From the NCBI GenBank assembly GCA_046233135.1, contig JBJXHN010000003.1, positions 372,001-436,000 on the forward strand: 64,000 nt of DNA. The letters run 5' to 3'. The stretch comes from JBJXHN01 sp046233135 (lineage in GTDB: Bacteria > Pseudomonadota > Alphaproteobacteria > Rhodospirillales > Rhodospirillaceae). The translations under genes and the position numbers were made by a program. A model generated the notes under the pieces. That model had not been told where the DNA came from. It searched no databases and saw only the letters and a program-made list of their open reading frames with translations. Below, in pieces: positions 43,453 through 49,910 of this stretch. The first letter of the stretch is position 1; each line of letters starts with the position of its first letter.

Positions 43453-44730
43453 TTACGATTTCAGTCCGGCGGCCGTCTGCGTCATTTCATCGGACGTGCG
43501 GAACACATTCGCCGCCGTGCTATAGGCGGTCTGCGTGGCGATCATCTTCGAGAACTGGTCGGTCAGCTCCACGGTGGAAGTTTCCAGCGCCCCGGCCTCG
43601 ATCTGGGTGCGGCCGGACAGGACCGTCTCGACGGCAAAGACCTGCCGTTCACCGGCCTCCTCGGTCGCGCGGTAGAGGTTGTTGCTCAGCATCTCCAGCT
43701 TTTCCACGGCAGGGAAATCGGCCATGGCCAGCTTGTACAGAGCCTGGGTCGCGCCATTGGTATACTCGCCGTACAGCACACCCTTATCATCGAAATAGGT
43801 GCCCGACAGCATCCCTTCGACCATGCCATCGTTCTCGATGTAATCGATCCTGGTACTGTTGGCGTACTGGGTGACGTCGGACAAATCCAGGGTGACATCC
43901 TGGGTGGTGCCGTCATCATAGGTGACCGTTGCGGCGAAGGTCGCGTCGGCGGGAACGGTCATCTGACCTTCACCGTCGAATTCAATGGCCGAGGGTGTCA
44001 CCGTGACCGTGCCGCCTTCGGTGATATTCCCGCCGACGGTCCAGACGTTGTCCTGGGTCCCATCGGGTTCGAACGTCAGCACGAAGTTCAGCACCGGCGT
44101 GGTTTCCGTGCCGTCCGCGGCCGCCACCGCTTCACCGTAAATTCTCACGCCCAAATTCTGTGTGGTCGTCGCGTTGGCATCGAGATTGGCGCCGACCGTG
44201 ACAGTCGATGTGGCCTGGCCGGCGATGGTGTCGAAGCTGTTGATCTGGATCGGCCCTGCCGGGCGCGTTCCGTCCGCCACACCGCCGCCGTCTTCGTTGG
44301 TGGGGAAGTTCCCGTCTTCGTCGGCAGCCCAGCCCTGCACATAATACCCGTTGTTTGTCGTCAGATAGTTACTGCTTCCATCGCCTGACACCCGGGCGGA
44401 AAAACCGCCATCTCGCGTATAGAAGGTGTCGCCGGTGCCATCGAAGGCATTGTTGACGATGAACATACCGTCACCATTGATGGCCAGGTCCATCGTCCTG
44501 CCAGTGCTTTGAATATAGCCCTGCTGATCGGTACGCCGGTAATCCACCGCCTTGACGCTGAAGAAGTTGGACTGCGGAGACGCCGAACTCAGCATCGTCT
44601 TGAACTGGGTGTCCACCTGCTTATAGCCGTTGGTGTTCATGTTCGTGACGTTGGTGCTGATCTGAGCCAACGTGTGCGATTGCGTGATCATCGCTTGTGA
44701 ACTGTTGGTCAAAGATCCCCAGAGGCTCAT
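43453..44730 (-). CDS. flgE: Flagellar hook protein FlgE-like
   Basis: A 425-residue axial protein. The N terminus SLWGSLTNSSQAMITQSH, ISTNVTNMNTNGYK and the C terminus TVELTDQFSKMIATQTAYSTAANVF form the paired helices of the D0 domain of hook and rod proteins. FTRDG-like TFYTRDGGFS marks the D1 domain, and the central 200 residues form the variable outer domains. It would polymerise into the flagellar hook. No other flagellar gene lies in this window, so it is separate from the main locus. A sigma54-type promoter precedes it and a terminator follows, so it is monocistronic. GGAG precedes the ATG. Confidence 0.88.
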   Translation of the reverse strand: MSLWGSLTNSSQAMITQSHTLAQISTNVTNMNTNGYKQVDTQFKTMLSSASPQSNFFSVKAVDYRRTDQQGYIQSTGRTMDLAINGDGMFIVNNAFDGTGDTFYTRDGGFSARVSGDGSSNYLTTNNGYYVQGWAADEDGNFPTNEDGGGVADGTRPAGPIQINSFDTIAGQATSTVTVGANLDANATTTQNLGVRIYGEAVAAADGTETTPVLNFVLTFEPDGTQDNVWTVGGNITEGGTVTVTPSAIEFDGEGQMTVPADATFAATVTYDDGTTQDVTLDLSDVTQYANSTRIDYIENDGMVEGMLSGTYFDDKGVLYGEYTNGATQALYKLAMADFPAVEKLEMLSNNLYRATEEAGERQVFAVETVLSGRTQIEAGALETSTVELTDQFSKMIATQTAYSTAANVFRTSDEMTQTAAGLKS

Positions 44731-44792
44731 GCTACTTCTCCATTGCCCGAAAGCGCCCGGTGACGCTTGTTGGAGTCACCCGCGAAGAAGCC

Positions 44793-44809
44793 AGCAAGCC
44801 GCATGCCAA
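44793..44809 (-). promoter_or_regulatory. Sigma54-type promoter of flgE
   Basis: On the minus strand TTGGCATGCGGCTTGCT matches the consensus TTGGCACGN4TTGCT, with the invariant GG and GC ten bases apart. It lies about 63 bp upstream of the flgE start. Sigma54 control of hook genes is usual in alphaproteobacteria. Confidence 0.85.
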
Positions 44810-44959
44810 TCCGGCATCAACCGGAACATATCAATGTTTTCAAGAGGTTACCCTATTTTTTGAGCGCCGGACCTGCGCTGCTCCTTCCCCGGAGCACCCT
44901 GCCGGAAGGCAGGGGATTCCGGGCGGGCGGCAAAATATGCCGTCCGCCCGGAATTTCCC

Positions 44960-45940
44960 TCACATCATCCCGGCCAGCGGGGACGACGGGTCGGCGTACA
45001 GCTTGCGCGGCATGCGGCCGGCCAGATAGGCATGGCGGCCGGCTTCGACGGCCATGCGCATCGCCTGGGCCATGCGCACGGGGTCCTTGGCTCCGGCGAT
45101 GGCGGTGTTCATCAACACCCCGTCACAGCCCAGCTCCATGGCCACGGCGGCATCGGACGCTGTCCCCACGCCGGCATCCACCAGCACGGGTACGCTGACG
45201 CTTTCCTTGATCAGGCGGATGGTATGGGGATTGACGATCCCGAGGCCGGAGCCGATCAGCGACCCCAGGGGCATGATGGCGCAGCAGCCCATGTCTTCCA
45301 GACGCTTGGCGGCGATGGGGTCGTCGGCGCAATATACCATGACCTCGAAGCCGTCCTTGAGCAGGGCCTCGGCGGCGATCAGGGTTTCGGCCATGTTCGG
45401 GTACAGGGTCTTCTGGTCGCCCAGCACCTCCAGCTTGACCAGCGACCAGCCGCCGGCCTCGCGGGCCAGGCGCAGGGTGCGCACGGCCTCGTCGGCGGTA
45501 AAGCAGCCGGCCGTATTGGGAAGGTAGGTGTAGCGCTTGGGATCCACGTAATCGACCAGCATGGGCTGCTTGGGGTCGGTCACGTTCACCCGGCGCACGG
45601 CCACGGTCACGATTTCTGCGCCGCTGACCTCGATGGCGCGGGCGGTTTCCTCGAAGTCCTTGTATTTGCCCGTGCCCACCAGCAGCCGCGAGGTGAAGAC
45701 CCGGCCGGCCACGGTGAAGGGATCGTCTTCGGGCTTGGCGTCACCGCCGCCGATGAAATGCACGATCTCCAGCTGGTCGCCGTCGCCCAGGGTCACGGTC
45801 TCGTAGGTGCCCCGCGGCACGATTTCGCGATTGCGCTCGACGGCCACCTTGCGGGGGTCGATGCCCAGATCGGCCAGCAAAACGTCCACGGAAACGGGAG
45901 CGGCGAGGACGCGCGCCTCGCCATTGATGGTCACCTGCAT
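44960..45940 (-). CDS. thiG: ThiS-ThiG fusion (sulfur carrier and thiazole synthase)
   Basis: A 326-residue fusion. Residues 1-66 are a ThiS ubiquitin-like sulfur carrier (MQVTINGEARVL...) ending in an internal HFIGGGD, where free ThiS would end in Gly-Gly. Residues 75-326 are ThiG, with VGTGKYKDFEETARAI, the Schiff-base lysine in SLVKLEVLGD and the barrel end VLVDAGVGTASDAAVAMELGCDGVLMNTAIA. It makes the thiazole moiety of thiamine. The start at ATG 45940 is set by the ThiS N terminus. No other thi gene is nearby and no TPP riboswitch was found upstream. How an internal Gly-Gly is thiocarboxylated is a question for this fusion type. Confidence 0.93.
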   Translation of the reverse strand: MQVTINGEARVLAAPVSVDVLLADLGIDPRKVAVERNREIVPRGTYETVTLGDGDQLEIVHFIGGGDAKPEDDPFTVAGRVFTSRLLVGTGKYKDFEETARAIEVSGAEIVTVAVRRVNVTDPKQPMLVDYVDPKRYTYLPNTAGCFTADEAVRTLRLAREAGGWSLVKLEVLGDQKTLYPNMAETLIAAEALLKDGFEVMVYCADDPIAAKRLEDMGCCAIMPLGSLIGSGLGIVNPHTIRLIKESVSVPVLVDAGVGTASDAAVAMELGCDGVLMNTAIAGAKDPVRMAQAMRMAVEAGRHAYLAGRMPRKLYADPSSPLAGMM

Positions 45941-46443
45941 GATTGCGGAACTTCCTTCGTCAACGACCCGGCGGGATCGCGGGCCGCCGGTCCCGGGTGA
46001 CGGCCGTTGGCCGTCCGCGCCGACAGTATGGGTCGCCAGCGCTGCGGTTTCAACCAGTTGGGTCTTGGGACACGGGCGCACCTTCTCCTGCCCATCCCGA
46101 TCATCAAGAGCGGGATACCTTCACCATAAAAGGCCCCGCGAAGCGGAGCCCTGCCGCGACAAGCGGCGCCCGGCAGCCGAAGGGTCATCATACCGATCAA
46201 ACCCTTGCCACATTCCTGGGGCACGACCCTGTCTTGTCCGTGCCTGATGCGCCCTTGGGCGACACCCGGATGGACACGACGGATACGCATGGTATAACGC
46301 CCTGGGCCTGCCCCCGGACTCCGTAGGGTCCGCCGGGCGTGTCTGGCCCCGGACACCCGGATCTCCCTGAATTCACTCCGGCTTTCCATCCCGTCCGGTG
46401 GCCTGCTTCTGCCGTCCGACGCGCACGCACCCGAAAGAGATTG
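45941..46443. other. 503-bp divergent region between thiSG and accB
   Basis: It contains a minus-strand terminator-like hairpin (46128-46150) placed upstream of thiSG and otherwise no recognised gene or riboswitch. A TATAAC at about 46290 could serve accB. Confidence 0.4.
46128..46150 (-). terminator. Hairpin with short T-run upstream of thiSG
   Basis: The minus strand reads GGCTCCGC-TTC-GCGGGGCC-TTTT. Because it lies about 190 bp before thiSG on the same strand, it may end a leader RNA or act as an attenuator. Confidence 0.55.
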
Positions 46444-46908
46444 ATGCCCATGGCCAAGACCACCTCCATCGACAGCGACGCCATCCGCGCCCTCGCCACC
46501 CTGCTGGACGAGACGGGTCTGTCGGAAATCGAATATGACGCCGGATCCCTGCGCATCCGCGTTGCCAAGACGGTGCCCGCCGGAATGATGGTCGCCGCCC
46601 CCGCCGCGGCGCCGGCCGCCGCCGCTGCGCCAGCCGCTCCGGCAGCCGAGGCGGGGAAGGATCCGGACAGCCACCCCGGAGCCGTGAAGGCGCCGATGGT
46701 CGGCGTCGTCTACACCGCCTCCGAACCCGGGGCCTCGCCGTTCATCAGCGTCGGCGACAGGGTGTCGGAGGGCCAGACCCTGGTGCTGATCGAAGCAATG
46801 AAGACCTTCAACCCGGTGCGCGCACCCAAGGGCGGCACGGTCGCGGCGATCCTGGTTTCCGACGGCACGCCGGTGGAATTCGGCGAACCGCTGGTCATCA
46901 TCGAATAG
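46444..46908 (+). CDS. accB: Acetyl-CoA carboxylase biotin carboxyl carrier protein
   Basis: A 154-residue BCCP. The biotinylated lysine is Lys120 in EAMKTFNPVRA; the usual motif is EAMKMMN, so residues after Lys vary. An Ala/Pro-rich linker (about 45-75) separates the N-terminal region from the biotinyl domain, as in other BCCPs. It shuttles biotin-bound CO2 between AccC and the carboxyltransferase in fatty-acid synthesis. It lies 30 bp before accC in an operon. AGAGA precedes the ATG; a second ATG six bases on is also possible. Confidence 0.94.
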   Translation: MPMAKTTSIDSDAIRALATLLDETGLSEIEYDAGSLRIRVAKTVPAGMMVAAPAAAPAAAAAPAAPAAEAGKDPDSHPGAVKAPMVGVVYTASEPGASPFISVGDRVSEGQTLVLIEAMKTFNPVRAPKGGTVAAILVSDGTPVEFGEPLVIIE

Positions 46909-46938
46909 TCACTGTCAGGCCCCGCGCGGAGCGTCCCC

Positions 46939-48279
46939 ATGTTCGAAAAGATCCTCATTGCCAACCGGGGCGAAATCGCCTTGCGCATCCTGCGGGGCTG
47001 CCGCGAGTTGGGCATCAAGACGGTGGCCGTCCATTCCACGGCGGATGCTGCGGCGATGCATGTGCGTCTGGCCGATGAAAGCGTGTGCATCGGCCCGCCC
47101 TCAGCCCGGGACAGCTATCTGAACAAGGCGGCGATCCTGTCGGCGGCGACGATCACCCATGCCGACGCCATTCATCCCGGCTACGGCTTCCTGTCGGAGA
47201 ACGCCGATTTCGCCGAAATGGTGGAAGACCACGGCTTCACCTTCATCGGCCCCTCGCCGGCCCATATCCGCATGATGGGCGACAAGATCACCGCCAAGCA
47301 GGCGGCTGCCGAAGCCGGCCTGCCGGTGGTGCCCGGGTCCGACGGCGCCGTGACGACCGAGGCCGAGGCCCGCGCCCTCGCCGGGGAGTTCGGCTATCCG
47401 GTGCTGTTCAAGGCCACCGCCGGTGGTGGCGGACGCGGCATGAAGGTGGCCAATGGTCCGGACGAGCTGATGGAAGCCTTCCGAACCGCCCGTCAGGAAG
47501 CCGGCAGCGCCTTCGGCAATCCCGACGTCTATATGGAAAAGTACCTGGGCAATCCCCGCCATATCGAGGTGCAGATCCTTGGGGACGGCCAGGGCGGGGC
47601 GGTGCATCTGGGCGAGCGCGATTGCTCCCTGCAGCGCAAGCACCAGAAGGTGCTGGAGGAAGCCCGCTCGCCGGCGCTGAACGATACCCAGCGCGAGGAA
47701 ATCGGTGAAGTGGCGCGGCTCGCGGTGGAGCGGCTGGGCTACCGCAACGCCGGTACCATGGAATTTCTGTACGAAAACGGCGGCTTCTACTTCATCGAGA
47801 TGAACACCCGCCTGCAAGTGGAACATCCGGTGACCGAGGCGATCACCGGCCTGGACCTGGTGCGCGAACAGATCCGCATCGCGGCGGGGGCGCCGCTGGG
47901 CTATACCCAGGCGGACATCCGGTTCCAGGGCCACGCCATCGAATGCCGGGTGAATGCCGAGGATCCGGAAACCTTCGCCCCCTCGCCCGGCCGCATCACC
48001 GGCTTCCATCAGCCCGGCGGCATGGGGGTGCGGGTGGACAGCGGCCTGTATCAGGGACTGATGGTCCCGCCGCACTACGACAGCATGATCGCCAAGCTGA
48101 TCGTGCACGGAGCCAACCGCAATGAATGCCTGATGCGCTTGCGCCGGGCACTGGACGAATTCGTGATCGAAGGCGTCAAGACCACCCTGCCCCTGCACCG
48201 CCGTCTCGTGCGTGATCAGGATTTTATCGATGGCACCTATGATATCCGCTGGCTGGAAGCCAATGTGACCGGGGGCTGA
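46939..48279 (+). CDS. accC: Biotin carboxylase subunit of acetyl-CoA carboxylase
   Basis: A 446-residue ATP-grasp enzyme that carboxylates the biotin of AccB. FEKILIANRGEIALRILRG is the N-terminal domain, GGGGRGMKV the ATP-binding glycine loop, and MNTRLQVEHPVTE the catalytic segment. Length is standard. It is the second gene of accBC, followed by a weak hairpin and then aat. Together with accB it supplies malonyl-CoA; the accA and accD genes are not in this window. Confidence 0.97.
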   Translation: MFEKILIANRGEIALRILRGCRELGIKTVAVHSTADAAAMHVRLADESVCIGPPSARDSYLNKAAILSAATITHADAIHPGYGFLSENADFAEMVEDHGFTFIGPSPAHIRMMGDKITAKQAAAEAGLPVVPGSDGAVTTEAEARALAGEFGYPVLFKATAGGGGRGMKVANGPDELMEAFRTARQEAGSAFGNPDVYMEKYLGNPRHIEVQILGDGQGGAVHLGERDCSLQRKHQKVLEEARSPALNDTQREEIGEVARLAVERLGYRNAGTMEFLYENGGFYFIEMNTRLQVEHPVTEAITGLDLVREQIRIAAGAPLGYTQADIRFQGHAIECRVNAEDPETFAPSPGRITGFHQPGGMGVRVDSGLYQGLMVPPHYDSMIAKLIVHGANRNECLMRLRRALDEFVIEGVKTTLPLHRRLVRDQDFIDGTYDIRWLEANVTGG

Positions 48280-48313
48280 GCGGTTTTTTCTTCCCGGTTC
48301 CTTTCGCCGTTTT

Positions 48314-48348
48314 CCGGACCATCCGAAAGGTCCGGTCCTCTTGTTCTT
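48314..48348 (+). terminator. Weak terminator after accC
   Basis: Stem CCGGACC / GGTCCGG around an eight-base loop, followed by the T-rich but interrupted TCCTCTTGTTCTT. Read-through into aat remains possible. Confidence 0.5.
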
Positions 48349-48410
48349 CCCAAGGTCCGCTCCCATACCCTTATACTGGGGAGGGAGGGACCGCCGGGGG
48401 ATCGACACGG

Positions 48411-49052
48411 ATGATCACCATTACGCCGGACATCGTTGTGCGGGCCTATGCCAGCGGTGTCTTTCCCATGGCCAAGAGCCACGATGACGACCGCCTGTAT
48501 TGGATCGACCCGGAACACCGGGGCATCCTGCCGCTGGACGGGCTGTATGTCTCCAAATCCCTGCGCAAAGTCATCCGCAAGGGCGAGTTTCGCATCACCG
48601 TGGACAATGCCTACGTCGAGGTGATCAAGCAATGCGCCGCCCCCGCACCGGGCCGGGAAGAGACCTGGATCAACGCCGAGATCGAATCCCTGTTCACGGA
48701 CCTGTTCGACATGGGGCTGGCACACAGCATCGAATGCTGGCAGGGAGACAACCTGATGGGTGGGCTCTATGGCCTGGCCCTGGGCGGGGTGTTCTTCGGC
48801 GAAAGCATGTTCAGCCGGTGCAGCAATGCCTCCAAGGTCGCGCTGTGCTTCCTGGTGGCGAAGATGAAGGTGGGCGGGTTCCAACTGCTGGACACCCAGT
48901 TCACCACCAAGCATCTCTGCCGCCTGGGGGCCATGGAAATCCCCCGCCACAGCTATCACCGCAAGCTTTCCAATGCGCTGAAGGTGCACGGGGATTTCCT
49001 GGTGGATGTACCCGACGTGCTGGCCGCGCTGGACCGGAAGTGCGGCTTCTGA
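48411..49052 (+). CDS. aat: Leucyl/phenylalanyl-tRNA-protein transferase
   Basis: A 213-residue transferase of the N-end rule pathway, which adds Leu or Phe from tRNA to proteins with N-terminal Arg or Lys. AYASGVFPMAK, LYWIDPEHRGILPL, GGLYGLALGGVFFGESMFSR and FQLLDTQFTTKHL are the family motifs, and the length is typical. It lies 131 bp after accC on the same strand; accBC and aat are often neighbours in alphaproteobacteria. The ATG at 48411 is the only good start. Confidence 0.96.
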   Translation: MITITPDIVVRAYASGVFPMAKSHDDDRLYWIDPEHRGILPLDGLYVSKSLRKVIRKGEFRITVDNAYVEVIKQCAAPAPGREETWINAEIESLFTDLFDMGLAHSIECWQGDNLMGGLYGLALGGVFFGESMFSRCSNASKVALCFLVAKMKVGGFQLLDTQFTTKHLCRLGAMEIPRHSYHRKLSNALKVHGDFLVDVPDVLAALDRKCGF

Positions 49053-49102
49053 GGACCTGATCAGGCCCCCCTTGCCGCCGCCCTGACCGGCTTTCCTGCC
49101 GT

Positions 49103-49840
49103 TCAGCGCACCATCATCCACAGGGCCATGGCGACCATCATCAGGTTCTCGGTCAGCGAGATGGCACCCAGGGGCACATTGCTGTCCCCGCCGACACAGG
49201 CGCATTTCAACTCGCGCTTGTCGACATAGACGGCCTTGATGACTGACACCGCGCCGATGGTCCCGATGACCAGGGCGACCGGCACCGCCAGCCACAGGGC
49301 CGCCCCGGCGAGCATCAGCACCCCGGCCAGCCCCTCGGCGAAGGGATAGACGTAGGCATAGCGCACGTCCCGCCGGGCGAGCAGATCATAGTTCAGAAAC
49401 ATGGTGGTGAAGCTGCTGAGGTCGCGCAGCTTGAGCATGGCGAGGGTTGCCATGGACAGAGCGATGAACCATTCCACCGCCCGCATGCTGATCAGGGTCC
49501 CGAGCACGCCCCAGCTGAGCGCCAGGGCCATCAGGGCGGTCATGCCGAACACGGCGAGCACCGGCCCGTAAGAGGGCGCATCGGGATCATCTTTGGCCTT
49601 GCCGAACAGCCGCTTCAGGGCGTCATAGCCGCCGATCCGCTCGCCGCCGATGAAGACCTGGGGGGTGGTTTCGACGCCATGGCGGTCCATGAAGGCATCG
49701 GTTTCCTGCCGGCTGGTAAGGGGATGATCGTCCACCTGATATCCTTGGCGTTTCAGCATGTCCCGGGCCTTGAGGCCGAAGGGGCATACGTGATCGGCCA
49801 TCACCATCCGATAGAGTGTCGCCTGCTGCGCCTCGGCCAT
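49103..49840 (-). CDS. Glutaredoxin fused to MauE/DoxX-like membrane domain
   Basis: A 245-residue fusion. Residues 1-85 form a glutaredoxin-like domain with DHVCPFGLKARDML and TPQVFIGGERIGGYDAL. The active-site motif is CPFG, so only one Cys is present. Residues 95-245 hold about four transmembrane helices of the MauE type, with YPFAEGLAGVLMLAG and a final CACVGGDSNVPLGAISLTEN that contains a Cys pair. It may carry reducing power to the membrane or help disulfide exchange. It is divergent from nothing close and follows aat in convergent orientation. Confidence 0.85.
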   Translation of the reverse strand: MAEAQQATLYRMVMADHVCPFGLKARDMLKRQGYQVDDHPLTSRQETDAFMDRHGVETTPQVFIGGERIGGYDALKRLFGKAKDDPDAPSYGPVLAVFGMTALMALALSWGVLGTLISMRAVEWFIALSMATLAMLKLRDLSSFTTMFLNYDLLARRDVRYAYVYPFAEGLAGVLMLAGAALWLAVPVALVIGTIGAVSVIKAVYVDKRELKCACVGGDSNVPLGAISLTENLMMVAMALWMMVR

Positions 49841-49910
49841 GAAGAACCTCCTTCCGTCGGTTATGGGATACCCGAGTCAACGGAAAGGAGCGGATGGGGT
49901 TGCGGGGGGC

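Noticed and set aside
45941..46440. Possible TPP riboswitch upstream of thiSG
   Set aside because: The conserved CTGAGA and GAACCTGAT-type cores were searched for on the minus strand and not found.
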